Positions 24,375 through 33,021 of a DNA stretch of 47,396 nt are shown one piece after another (position 1 is the stretch's first letter; every line of letters starts with the position of its first letter). The notes under the pieces were generated by a model. The model was not told where the DNA came from. It made no database searches and saw only the letters and a program-made list of their open reading frames with translations. The stretch lies in the NCBI GenBank assembly GCA_030684475.1, contig JAUXWB010000349.1, forward strand, positions 1 through 47,396, written 5' to 3'. The position numbers were made by a program, and so were the translations under genes. The stretch is from Reyranella sp. Lineage in GTDB: Bacteria; Pseudomonadota; Alphaproteobacteria; Reyranellales; Reyranellaceae.

Positions 24375-25001
24375 CTAGGGTTGTTTGAGGGCAGCGGCCG
24401 CAGCGGCAAGCTGCTCGACACGTATCCAGTCCTGGGCAGCGACGGCGGCTTTCGGCGCCACCCAAGAACCGCCGACGCAGGCCACATTCGCCAACGACAG
24501 ATAGGCTGGGGCAGTCTCGGGGCCGATCCCCCCGGTCGGGCAGAAACGTACGCCGGTCAGCGGCGCCGCGACCGCCCTGAGCCAACCCAGCCCGCCCGCC
24601 ATGTCCGCCGGAAAGAACTTCAGCAGGTCGAATCCCCGCTCAGAGAGCGCCATCGCTTCCGACACCGTTTGCACCCCGGGCAGGAACGGCAATCCCGCAG
24701 CCGACGCCGCGGTCGCGAGGCCGGGCGTGCAGCCGGGGCTGACGGCAAACCGGGCGCCCGCCTGCCGCGCCTGCTCAAGTTGCCGGGCGTTCAGCACCGT
24801 CCCGGCGCCGACCACGGCGTCCGGCACTTCGCCGGCGATGGCCCGCAAAGCTTCCAACGCCACGCCGGTCCGCAGGGTGATTTCCAGAACCGGAAGGCCA
24901 CCCCGGACCAGCGCCCGGGCCAGCGGCACCGCATCGACCAGCCGCTCGATCGTCAGGACCGGGATGACGGGCGCCAATGCCGCGATCGCCGAGATGCCCA
25001 T
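24375..25001 (-). CDS. eda: KDPG/KHG aldolase
   Basis: The 208-residue product is the class I aldolase of the Entner-Doudoroff pathway, which splits 2-keto-3-deoxy-6-phosphogluconate to pyruvate and glyceraldehyde 3-phosphate. The Schiff-base Lys is in LLKFFPA (about 125-131), the general base Glu in LEITLRT (39-45), and the phosphate loop in CPTGGIGPE. Length is normal. It starts 2 bases after the SDR stop in one operon with the SDR and the TRAP transporter. Confidence 0.93.
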   Translation of the reverse strand: MGISAIAALAPVIPVLTIERLVDAVPLARALVRGGLPVLEITLRTGVALEALRAIAGEVPDAVVGAGTVLNARQLEQARQAGARFAVSPGCTPGLATAASAAGLPFLPGVQTVSEAMALSERGFDLLKFFPADMAGGLGWLRAVAAPLTGVRFCPTGGIGPETAPAYLSLANVACVGGSWVAPKAAVAAQDWIRVEQLAAAAAALKQP

Positions 25002-25003
25002 CG

Positions 25004-25738
25004 TCAGACGCTCCAGCCGCCATCGACGACGTTCACGGTTCCGGTCGTGAACCCCGCCTCGTCACTCGCGAGATAGACCGCAAGCGCCGCGATTTCCGCG
25101 GCCGAACCGAAGCGGCCGGTAGGCTGACGCTGCAGGAAGAACTGCTTCGCATCCGCACCGCCGCCCAGCGCCCCTATCCGCTCGTCCAGCGACGGCGTCT
25201 GGACGGTACCCGGACAGATGGCATTGCAGCGGACGCCCTTGGCTACGCAATCCACCGCCACCGACTTGGTGAGGCCGATCACGGCAGCCTTCGTCGTGCC
25301 GTAGACGAAGCGCAGCGCGGCGCCCTTCACCGACGATGCCGCCGAGGACATGTTGACGATCGAACCGCCGCCCTTGGCGAGCATCCCCGGCAAGAAAGCC
25401 TGGATCGTCCAGAACATGCTGCGTACGTTGAGATCGAAGGCGAACTGCCATTGTTCGTCCGTGGCATCAAGAATCGAGCCGTGATGGACGAAGCCGGCGC
25501 AATTGAACAAGACGTCGACGGCTCCGGTTTGCCCGGCGAGGGCGGCGATCGCTGACTTGTCGAGCACGTCGAGCTTGTGGGTTCGAATCCCGGCGACGCC
25601 GGCCAGGGCCTCGAGCTTCCTGGCATCGACATCGGTCGCCCAGACCGCAGCACCTTCCCTGGCGAATGCGCGGGCCGTCGCCGCGCCGATCCCCTGCCCT
25701 GCCGCCGTGACGACACAGATCTTATCCTTCAGCCGCAT
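25004..25738 (-). CDS. SDR-family dehydrogenase, DHRS6/BDH2-like
   Basis: The 244-residue classical short-chain dehydrogenase closely resembles the DHRS6 (3-hydroxybutyrate dehydrogenase type 2) group, including FNCAGFVHHGSILD, LNVRSMFW, MSSAASSVKG and TGRFGSAAEIAALAVYLASDE. The cofactor motif is TAAGQGIG (11-18), catalytic residues are Ser in NMSSAASS, Tyr in VYGTTKAAV and its Lys. In bacteria relatives oxidise keto-deoxy sugar acids such as 2-keto-3-deoxy-L-fuconate, which fits this neighbourhood. Its start overlaps the TRAP permease 3' end by 17 bases. Confidence 0.9.
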   Translation of the reverse strand: MRLKDKICVVTAAGQGIGAATARAFAREGAAVWATDVDARKLEALAGVAGIRTHKLDVLDKSAIAALAGQTGAVDVLFNCAGFVHHGSILDATDEQWQFAFDLNVRSMFWTIQAFLPGMLAKGGGSIVNMSSAASSVKGAALRFVYGTTKAAVIGLTKSVAVDCVAKGVRCNAICPGTVQTPSLDERIGALGGGADAKQFFLQRQPTGRFGSAAEIAALAVYLASDEAGFTTGTVNVVDGGWSV

Positions 25739-27908
25739 GGGCGCGTCTCCGCATCAGCCAGAGTTGATGTCCTAGAACTGGCAAGCCGAGCCCCAGGCTC
25801 GCCAGCAGCGGCGTCGCACCGGTCGCCATGGCCGGCACCGCAGCAACGGCCAGCCAGAGCCGCTCCCAGATCGCCATCGGTGCCAGAAAGTAGGCGGACA
25901 AGGCAGCACCAAAGAAAGTGATGCTGACGATACAGCCGGCGAAGGTCAGAAGGAAATCCAGCCAGTTGAACTCCGGCACGACGAGCAGCAAGGCCGGTGA
26001 AAAGACGAAGATGAAGGGGACAAGAACCTTGGCCAGTGCCAGCCGGAACGCGGTGTTTCCTGTCTTGAAAGGATCGGCGCCGGCCATGCTTGCAGCGGCA
26101 TAGGCGGCGACGGCGACAGGCGGCGTCACGTCGGCCAGCACGCCGTAATAGAAGACGAAGAAGTGCGCCACGATCGGCGCCACGCCCAGGAGGCCCAACG
26201 CCGGCGCGGCGATCGTGACCATGATGATGTAGGTTGCCGTCGTCGGCACGCCGCATCCCATCAGGATGCAGACGATCCCCGTCATCACCAGGGTGAAGAA
26301 CTTGACCAGCGTTGCCTTGTCGAACGGCAGCCAGGCCTGAACCATCAGCGTGGCATCGTTCGCGACGTTGACGATGATCGTCGCAAACTTCAGTGCAGTC
26401 CCGGTCAGGGTGACGACGCCGATGATGACGCCGATCGCCGCGGCGGCCGCTCCGACCGCCAAGGCATACTTGGCACCGATGACGAAGGCATCGGCTATGT
26501 CGCGCCAATGCAGCGCCGGCGCCGGGTTGAGCCACCAGAGGGTGACACACAGCGCGGCGAACAAGCCGAAGCAGATCTCGCCGAACCAGTCGCCGAACTC
26601 GCCGGGCAGCATGCCGCGGCCGAAGGTGAGCAGCGCCGCCCAGGCGACGACCAGCAGGATCTCGACGGTCGGGGTGCGCTGGCGCTCGGAACGGATGAGG
26701 CCGATGGCGATGCAGAGAAAGATTCCCCAGAAGGCAGCGAGGTAGGGCGTCGATCCGTCGAAGATCTTCCAGATCAGCGCCGCCAAGGGGATCAACGTCA
26801 CCCAGTCCGCCTTCAGGACGGCGCGCCAGTCCGGCATCTCTTCCGGCGTCAGGCCACGCAGGCCGAGGCGCTTGGCCTCGAAGTGCACCTGGATGAACAC
26901 ACCGAAGAAATGCAAGAAAGCCGGGACGATCGCGGCCAGGATGATCGTCTGGTAGGGCAGCTCTAGGAATTCTACCATGAGGAAGGCCGCCGCGCCCATC
27001 ACCGGCGGCGTGATCTGCCCCCCGGTACTGGCCGTCGCTTCGACGCCAGCGGCGAAGTGTGGCCGATATCCCAGTTTCTTCATCATCGGAATCGTGAGCG
27101 ACCCGACCGTGACGGCGTTGGCGACGGACGAGCCGGAGATCATTCCGAAGAGCGCCGAGCCGAAGATGGCGACCTTCGCCGGGCCGCCGGCGAACCGCCC
27201 GGCAACCGCCATAGCCAGCGCCAGGAACAGCCGGCCCAGGCCGATGCGCATGGCGACCACGCCGAACAGCACGAAATGGAACACGTAGGTGGCCACGACA
27301 CCGATCGGGATGCCGTAGATGCCCTGGCTGGTGAGATAGAGATGGTCCGCCAGTTGCGACCACGTCGTCCCGGGGTGGACCAGAATGCCCGGCATCCACG
27401 GGCCGGCGAAGGCGTAGGCGACAAAGCTCAATGTGATGATGACCAGCGCCCATCCCATGGTACGCCGCGTCGCTTCGAGCACCACCAGGGTCAGAGTTGT
27501 TCCCATCACCACGTCGAGCGGATCGGGATTGCCGGTTTTGAAGGCGATTTCGTGGAAAATCGACGGCAGATAGAGCGAGGACACGACGGCGGCGGCGAAC
27601 AGCACCCAGTCATAGAGCGGCACGCCTCCCGGCCGCCACCAACCGATGGCGGGCGACGTCGCGTCGCTCCGCCGGTTGGCGGCAAAGACGAGGAAGATCA
27701 ACCCAAGCACCAGCGCCATGTGGACGCCGCGATGCGTCTGCTCGCGCAGCAGACCGAAACCGGCTGTATAGAAATGGAACATCGAGAGCGCCAGCAACAG
27801 CGCCGTCACGATCCATGTGCCGCTGATCCCGAGCGGACGGAATCGCATTTCGGCGTCGAACTCGCGCTCGAGTTCAGCCGCCTTCGCGCGATCGACTTCC
27901 AGACTCAC
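25722..27908 (-). CDS. TRAP transporter fused permease (TAXI type)
   Basis: The 728-residue membrane protein is the 4TM/12TM fusion permease of TAXI-type TRAP transporters, which use sodium or proton gradients to import organic acids. The small subunit-like part is the first 180 or so residues; the large DctM-like part follows, with GSALFGMISGSSVANAVTVGSLTIPMMKKLGY (about 250-281) and later MGCGVPTTATYIIM. GGAGG lies 5 bases before the GTG start at 27908. It works with the TAXI binding protein just upstream; the neighbouring genes suggest a sugar-acid or carboxylate substrate. Confidence 0.92.
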   Translation of the reverse strand: MSLEVDRAKAAELEREFDAEMRFRPLGISGTWIVTALLLALSMFHFYTAGFGLLREQTHRGVHMALVLGLIFLVFAANRRSDATSPAIGWWRPGGVPLYDWVLFAAAVVSSLYLPSIFHEIAFKTGNPDPLDVVMGTTLTLVVLEATRRTMGWALVIITLSFVAYAFAGPWMPGILVHPGTTWSQLADHLYLTSQGIYGIPIGVVATYVFHFVLFGVVAMRIGLGRLFLALAMAVAGRFAGGPAKVAIFGSALFGMISGSSVANAVTVGSLTIPMMKKLGYRPHFAAGVEATASTGGQITPPVMGAAAFLMVEFLELPYQTIILAAIVPAFLHFFGVFIQVHFEAKRLGLRGLTPEEMPDWRAVLKADWVTLIPLAALIWKIFDGSTPYLAAFWGIFLCIAIGLIRSERQRTPTVEILLVVAWAALLTFGRGMLPGEFGDWFGEICFGLFAALCVTLWWLNPAPALHWRDIADAFVIGAKYALAVGAAAAAIGVIIGVVTLTGTALKFATIIVNVANDATLMVQAWLPFDKATLVKFFTLVMTGIVCILMGCGVPTTATYIIMVTIAAPALGLLGVAPIVAHFFVFYYGVLADVTPPVAVAAYAAASMAGADPFKTGNTAFRLALAKVLVPFIFVFSPALLLVVPEFNWLDFLLTFAGCIVSITFFGAALSAYFLAPMAIWERLWLAVAAVPAMATGATPLLASLGLGLPVLGHQLWLMRRRAHAAEG

Positions 27909-27962
27909 ACGATCCTCCGGGTGACTGTGGGCGGAATCGACGCCGCCGTCTGCACCCGGCCT

Positions 27963-28970
27963 CTACTTGATGAGCCCTTTTTCCTTGTAGAACTTCTCAG
28001 CCCCGGCGTGGAGCGGTATTCCCAGCCCGGCCAGCGCCGTATCGAGCTTGATCGCCCTGCCCTTGGCGTGGCCCGAGTCGAGCAGCTTGCGGGTATTCGG
28101 GTTCCAGAGTGCGGCAGTGATGCCGTAGATCAACGCGTCGGGCAGCTTCGAGGAAGTCACCCAGATGGCATTCACGCTGACGGTCTTCACCCCGGCGACA
28201 TTCTTGTAGGCCGTGTCGGGAATCTCGTCGGCCCCGAAGAAACTGTACTGCTTGATCAGTTTCTCGGCATCCGGGCCGTCGATGGGAACGAGATCGATCC
28301 CGGTCGTGGCGGCGAGTTCGGAGATCGCGCCCTGCGGCCAACCGCTGACGCTGAAGAAAGCGTCGAGCGCGCCGTCCTTGAGCTTGTCTGCTGACTGCTG
28401 CGGCTTGAGATACTCGGCCTTGATGTCCTTTTCGGTCATGCCGTAGGCCGACAGAATGAGACGTGCGTCGACCAGCGTCCCCGAACCGGGCTCGTCGAGC
28501 GACATGCGCTTGCCCTTCAGGTCCTTGATCGACTTGATGCCCGATCCCTTGCGGACCACCAGGTGGAAACTTTCGGGATAGAGATTGGCGATGGCGCGCA
28601 GGGAATCGACCTTGGGGCGTCCTTCGTAGATCCCGGTCCCCGTGTAGCCCCAGAAAGCCACGTCGGACTGGATGAACCCCGACTGCATGCTGCCGCTCGC
28701 GATCGCATTGACGTTGGCCACCGAGCCATTGGAGGCAACCGCCGTGGCGACCAGGCCGGGAACGCCGCACGAACCGCCATCGGCGCAGGCTCGGGAGCCG
28801 GGCGGGTTCGAAATGGCATTGGCGATCAGGCCGCCAATCGGAAAGTATGTCCCGGCGGTGCCTCCCGTGCCGATGCGAAAGAACGTGATGTCCTGCGCCG
28901 CAGCCGGCAATCCACCGAGTACGGCAGCGCCGACGCCGCCGAGCAGTGCGGCCCTGCGATTGATCAACAT
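27963..28970 (-). CDS. TAXI-family TRAP transporter solute-binding protein
   Basis: The 335-residue periplasmic protein belongs to the TAXI family. A signal with NRRAALLGG and cleavage near GLPAAAQD precedes FFRIGTGGTAGTYFPIGGLIANAIS (about 30-54), the family's N-terminal block. SGSMQSGFIQSD and GKRMSLDEPGSGT (about 165-177) are also typical. It delivers the ligand to the fused permease; the gap between the genes is 54 bases. A pair of cysteines at about 61 and 67 (CADGGSC) may form a disulfide. Confidence 0.92.
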   Translation of the reverse strand: MLINRRAALLGGVGAAVLGGLPAAAQDITFFRIGTGGTAGTYFPIGGLIANAISNPPGSRACADGGSCGVPGLVATAVASNGSVANVNAIASGSMQSGFIQSDVAFWGYTGTGIYEGRPKVDSLRAIANLYPESFHLVVRKGSGIKSIKDLKGKRMSLDEPGSGTLVDARLILSAYGMTEKDIKAEYLKPQQSADKLKDGALDAFFSVSGWPQGAISELAATTGIDLVPIDGPDAEKLIKQYSFFGADEIPDTAYKNVAGVKTVSVNAIWVTSSKLPDALIYGITAALWNPNTRKLLDSGHAKGRAIKLDTALAGLGIPLHAGAEKFYKEKGLIK

Positions 28971-29033
28971 GGCAATCCTCCCTGACTGCCGGCGATTAAA
29001 CCGCGTCCGGACGTTCGTCGCAATAACGGCGGA

Positions 29034-29780
29034 TCAATTGACGCCGACAGCCCGGCTAATGGTCGGTCCGATCTCGGCATGAACCACCAGATCGGCGCTG
29101 TCGTCCTGGTCGGTCGGATCCCGGTTGATGATGATCAGCTTTGCGCCTTTTCGCTTGGCCATGCCGGGGAATCCCGCCGCCGGATAGACGACGAGCGAGC
29201 TGCCGAGCGCGATGAAGAGATCGCAAGCCAGCGTCTCGTCCTGGGCGCGTGCCATCGGGATTTCAGGCATCGCCTGGCCGAAGGAGATGGTCGCGGTCTT
29301 CACGATGCCGTCACACTTCTCGCAGAACGGCAGCTTGCCGCCATCGAGAAACGCCCGGCGGATCGGGTCGAGTCCGTGACGGTGGCCGCAGTCGAGACAC
29401 GACGCATAGGTCGCGTTGCCGTGCAGCTCGATCACTTTGCCGTCGGGCACTCCCGATCGCTGGTGCAGGCCATCGACGTTCTGAGTGATGACGGCGCTCA
29501 TGCGGCCCTGCCCGACCAGCTTGGCGAGCGCCCGGTGCCCGGCGTTGGGTTCGGCCTTGAGCATGACCTCGTCGGTCGCGAACTTCCGCCACCACGATTC
29601 CCGGCGCATTTCCTCCGACGACATGAAGTCGTCAAAGTAGATCGGCTTGTAGCGCGTCCAGATTCCGCCCGGGGAGCGGAAATCCGGAATGCCCGATTCG
29701 GTCGAGATGCCCGCGCCAGTGAAGGCGACGATTCTCTTCGCCGACCCGATCATCTCGCGCAACCGCTCGATATCGTCCAT
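29034..29780 (-). CDS. Sir2-family NAD-dependent protein deacylase
   Basis: The 248-residue sirtuin removes acyl groups from lysines using NAD+. Motifs are TGAGISTESGIPDFRS (21-36), TQNVDGLH (99-106), catalytic His120 in ELHGNA, and zinc cysteines 128, 131, 153 and 156. The Tyr-x2-Arg pair of desuccinylases is not seen, so it is probably a deacetylase or deacylase of small acyl groups. AGGAG lies 5 bases before the ATG at 29780, preferred over 29804. It follows livF by 51 bases on the same strand and may be the last gene of the LIV/acyl-CoA ligase operon. Confidence 0.92.
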   Translation of the reverse strand: MDDIERLREMIGSAKRIVAFTGAGISTESGIPDFRSPGGIWTRYKPIYFDDFMSSEEMRRESWWRKFATDEVMLKAEPNAGHRALAKLVGQGRMSAVITQNVDGLHQRSGVPDGKVIELHGNATYASCLDCGHRHGLDPIRRAFLDGGKLPFCEKCDGIVKTATISFGQAMPEIPMARAQDETLACDLFIALGSSLVVYPAAGFPGMAKRKGAKLIIINRDPTDQDDSADLVVHAEIGPTISRAVGVN

Positions 29781-29831
29781 GCGCTTCTCCTGTCCCGCGA
29801 TCACGGCCTCGGGGCGAGGCGCGTGCCGCGC

Positions 29832-30626
29832 CTAGGATAGCCAGCGCTTGCGCCGCTTGTAATGCTTGGTGTCGCGGTAGGATTTGCGCGCACCACCCTC
29901 GTTGAGGCCGAGATAGAACTCCTTGATGTCGGAGTTGTCGCGTAGCTTGTCGGCCGGCCCCTCCAGCACGATGCGGCCGTTTTCCATGACGTAGCCGTGG
30001 TCGGCCACGGCCAGCGCCATGGTGGCGTTCTGCTCGACCAGCAGTACCGAAAGCTTTTCCTGCTGGACCAACCGGCTGACGATGCCGAAAATCTCCTCGA
30101 CCAGCATGGGTGCCAGGCCGAGCGAGGGCTCGTCGAGCAGGACCACTCTGGGCCTGCTCATCAGGGCCCGGCCGATCGCCAGCATCTGCTGCTCGCCACC
30201 CGACAGGTAGCCGGACTGCTGGTGCCGCCGCTCCCTCAACCGCGGGAAGTATGTATAGACCAGATCGATTCCCTGCTTCACCGCGCCGCCGTCCTTCTGG
30301 ACGTGACCGCCGGCAATCAGGTTTTCCTCCGTGGTGAGATGCTCGAACACGCGTCTGCCCTCGAACACCTGGGCGAGGCCGAGCCGCGTGACGTCGTGGG
30401 CACGCATGCCGTCGATGCGGCGGTCGCCGATCTGGATGGTACCCTTGGTAACCTCGCCACGCTCGCTGTGAAGCACGCCGGAAATCGCCTTGAGTGTCGT
30501 CGTCTTGCCGGCGCCATTGGCGCCCAGCAGAGTCGTGATCGCGCCTTCGTGCACGTCGATCGAAACGCCCTTGAGGACGAGGATCACGCGGTCGTAGACG
30601 ACTTCGATGTTGTTGATCGACAGCAT
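29832..30626 (-). CDS. livF: LIV-type ABC transporter ATP-binding protein LivF
   Basis: The 264-residue ATPase is the LivF type. Walker A is GANGAGKTTT (about 35-44), the signature YLSGGEQQMLAIGRALM and Walker B VVLLDEPSLGLAP. It ends in an unusual basic tail (KSYRDTKHYKRRKRWLS) longer than in most LivF proteins; similar tails occur in LIV sets that include an acyl-CoA ligase, but I cannot confirm it here. The start at 30626 fits the family; no good ribosome site is present. A perfect 10-bp hairpin lies between it and livK. Confidence 0.92.
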   Translation of the reverse strand: MLSINNIEVVYDRVILVLKGVSIDVHEGAITTLLGANGAGKTTTLKAISGVLHSERGEVTKGTIQIGDRRIDGMRAHDVTRLGLAQVFEGRRVFEHLTTEENLIAGGHVQKDGGAVKQGIDLVYTYFPRLRERRHQQSGYLSGGEQQMLAIGRALMSRPRVVLLDEPSLGLAPMLVEEIFGIVSRLVQQEKLSVLLVEQNATMALAVADHGYVMENGRIVLEGPADKLRDNSDIKEFYLGLNEGGARKSYRDTKHYKRRKRWLS

Positions 30627-30633
30627 GGGATGT

Positions 30634-30657
30634 CGGGCGGCGATTACTCGCCGCCCG
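30634..30657 (-). other. Intercistronic hairpin between livK and livF
   Basis: CGGGCGGCGA (30634-30643) and TCGCCGCCCG (30648-30657) form a perfect 10-bp stem with a TTAC loop, 14 bases after the livK stop and just before livF. No T-run follows. It probably protects the livK end of the mRNA or lowers read-through so that binding protein exceeds ATPase, as in other binding-protein operons. Confidence 0.6.
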
Positions 30658-30670
30658 CCCGTTCGTTTGT

Positions 30671-31921
30671 TCAGGACTTCTTGGCGTCCGCCTCGATATG
30701 CTTCTGGATCACGGGGCGGAAGCCTTGGAACCAGTCCTTGGTCCTGACCAGCTTGCCGCCCTTGACTGTCCATATCTGGACCCAGCCGCCGCCCTCGTGG
30801 TCGGCAGCGGAGAGTTCCATCGGCGGGACGAGACCACCCAGGGTGAAGCCCTTGACGGCCTCCATGCCGTTCTTGACGTCCTCGGAGGTCGGCGCCGCGC
30901 CGCCCTTGGCCTTGATCGCATTGCGCACCGCCTCGGTGTGCAGTGCCGCAATGAAGACACCGCGGTTGTAGTAGACGGTCGAGTCCATTTCCTTCGGTGC
31001 CGACTTGCCCTGCGCCTTATACATGGCCTCGATGTCCTTCAGGACCTGGAAGTCCTTGCCGACCCCGGCAAACTGGATGGTGTTGTAGCCTTCGGCCACA
31101 CCCATGCCGCCGGCCGCGGCGATGTCGGCCTCGGAGCTGCCCCAGACGAAGGCGACCACTTTGCTCAGCGGATAGCCCTTGCCCTTCAACTCCTTAATGG
31201 AGACCGACGGCGAGCGACCGAAGAGATGGGTGATGATGAAATCCGGCTTGAAGCGGGCGGTGATATCGAGGATCTGTGCGCCCATCTCGACGCCAGGCGC
31301 CGGCACCGCGAAGGTGCGCATCTCGAATCCTTCGGATTTGGCGAGGTCCTCGAGGATCACCAGTGGCTCCCTGCCGGCCGGGTTGTCGTAGAAAAGATAG
31401 GCGATCTTCTTGCCCTTGAGGCTACCGCCCAACCTTTCCTTGACGAACGCTACCGCCGCGCCCGCCTGCGACCAGTAGCTGGCCGCGATCGGGAAGGTGT
31501 AGGGGTAGCGCTTGCCGTCGGCTGCCGCGGCCGTGCCGAAGCCCGGCGACGTGCCGAGGATCTTGTCCTCCTCGAGCTTCTTGTTAAGTGCTGCGGTTTG
31601 CGGCGTACCGTAGATCCCTTCGAGGACAGCGCCCTCCTTCTTGAAGCGCTCGTGCGCCTCCATGGCTGGCGGAACCTTATACTCGTGATCGATCTCCAGG
31701 ACCTTGATCTTGAAGCCTTCGACACCGCCCTTGCTGTTAACCAGCGCGATGTAGTCGTGGTAGCCGGGGCACAGGACCGTGCCCACGGTTGCAGTCGGCC
31801 CGGTCCGGTCGCACTGCAGGCCGAATACGAGTTCCTTCTGCGCGAAGGCCTGGCCTCCGCCGAATGCCAGGGTCGCGGTCGTTGCCGCGATTCCCAGCCA
31901 ACTCTTAACGAACCTCGTCAT
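30671..31921 (-). CDS. livK: LIV-type ABC transporter substrate-binding protein
   Basis: The 416-residue periplasmic protein has a signal peptide cut near QAFAQK (about 27-28) and the two-lobed Peripla_BP_6 fold: LVFGLQCDRTGPTATVGTVLCPGY at the start and FYDNPAGREPLVILEDLAKSEGF in the second lobe. It belongs to the LIV-binding family but is likely not for amino acids, given the acyl-CoA ligase in the operon; an aromatic or aliphatic carboxylate is a fair guess. Two cysteines (in LQCDRTG and VLCPGY) may pair. It starts 28 bases after livM. Confidence 0.9.
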   Translation of the reverse strand: MTRFVKSWLGIAATTATLAFGGGQAFAQKELVFGLQCDRTGPTATVGTVLCPGYHDYIALVNSKGGVEGFKIKVLEIDHEYKVPPAMEAHERFKKEGAVLEGIYGTPQTAALNKKLEEDKILGTSPGFGTAAAADGKRYPYTFPIAASYWSQAGAAVAFVKERLGGSLKGKKIAYLFYDNPAGREPLVILEDLAKSEGFEMRTFAVPAPGVEMGAQILDITARFKPDFIITHLFGRSPSVSIKELKGKGYPLSKVVAFVWGSSEADIAAAGGMGVAEGYNTIQFAGVGKDFQVLKDIEAMYKAQGKSAPKEMDSTVYYNRGVFIAALHTEAVRNAIKAKGGAAPTSEDVKNGMEAVKGFTLGGLVPPMELSAADHEGGGWVQIWTVKGGKLVRTKDWFQGFRPVIQKHIEADAKKS

Positions 31922-31949
31922 GGGTTCCTCCCTTCAGTAACGCCCTGCT

Positions 31950-33017
31950 CTAGTATGAGAAGGGCCAGACCCGGAAATAGCTCCGGATATTCCGCCACAA
32001 TCGGTTGAGCCCCTCAGGCTCGACGATCAGGAAAAAGATGATCAGGCCACCGAACACGCCCAGCCGCAGGCCGGAGATCACGTTCGCCATTTCGGCCGCG
32101 GTGAAGAACAGCCCTCCGACATTCTCCATCAGAATACGGATCACGATCGGTAGCAAGGTCACGAAGATCGCCCCGAGGATGGAGCCCAACACCGAGCCCA
32201 GCCCGCCGATGATGATCATGGCGAGGTAGTCGATCGAGACGATGAGCTGAAACTGCTCGTAGTTGGCGATGCCGAAATAGTAGGTGTAGAGCACGCCGCA
32301 GACGCCGGCGTAGAAGGACGAGATCGCGAACGCCAACAGCTTGTAGCGGTAGATGTCGATGCCGATGATCTCCGCCGCGATGTCCTGGTCGCGCACTGCC
32401 ACGAACGCCCGGCCGATGCGGCTGCGCACAAGGTTGAGCGTCGCCACGATGGCGAGTACAGCGAAGAACAGCAGGAAAAAGTACAAGCTGCCTTGCGTGT
32501 TGAAGCTGAAGCCGAATAGGCTGGGCCGTTCGACCTCGATCGAGGCCTGCGCGCCACCCGAGATGGCCGGCACATGGTTGATGGTCCATTCGATGATGAG
32601 CTGCCCGGCCAGGGTGGCGATCGCGAGGTAGAGGCCCTTGATGCGCAGGCTCGGCATGCCGACGACGACCCCGATCGCCGCCGCCATCAGGCCGCCTGCG
32701 GGCAGGGTTATCCAGAACGGCAGGTCGAGCCGGACGGCAAGATTGGCGGCCGTATAGGCGCCGACCGACATGAAGGCGGCATGGCCGATCGAGATTTGCC
32801 CGGTATAGCCCACGAGTATGTTGAGCCCGAGTGCACCTACGATGGCGATGAAGATGAGATTGAGGATCGAAAGGTAGTACTCGTGGACCGTGAGCGGCAC
32901 GATCACGACGAAGACCAGTGCCAGCGCCACGACCGTCCATTTTGCGATCGGCAGCGGATAGAGCGCCATGTCGGCGCCGTAGGTCGTCTTGAAGACTCCG
33001 GACTCGCGATGAAACAT
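31950..33017 (-). CDS. livM: LIV-type ABC transporter permease LivM
   Basis: The 355-residue membrane protein is the LivM-type permease, with about nine hydrophobic segments. Family marks are GLNILVGYTGQISIGHAAFMSVGAY (about 64-88) and the cytoplasmic coupling region SRIGRAFVAVRDQDIAAEIIGIDIYRYKLLAFAISSFYAG. It starts 4 bases after livH. It pairs with LivH to form the channel. Confidence 0.93.
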   Translation of the reverse strand: MFHRESGVFKTTYGADMALYPLPIAKWTVVALALVFVVIVPLTVHEYYLSILNLIFIAIVGALGLNILVGYTGQISIGHAAFMSVGAYTAANLAVRLDLPFWITLPAGGLMAAAIGVVVGMPSLRIKGLYLAIATLAGQLIIEWTINHVPAISGGAQASIEVERPSLFGFSFNTQGSLYFFLLFFAVLAIVATLNLVRSRIGRAFVAVRDQDIAAEIIGIDIYRYKLLAFAISSFYAGVCGVLYTYYFGIANYEQFQLIVSIDYLAMIIIGGLGSVLGSILGAIFVTLLPIVIRILMENVGGLFFTAAEMANVISGLRLGVFGGLIIFFLIVEPEGLNRLWRNIRSYFRVWPFSY

Positions 33018-33021
33018 GGGT

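Noticed and set aside
26163..28394. Long plus-strand frames opposite the TRAP transporter genes
   Set aside because: Composition (many Asp, His, Gln, Arg) is that of a reverse complement of hydrophobic membrane codons, not of a real protein.
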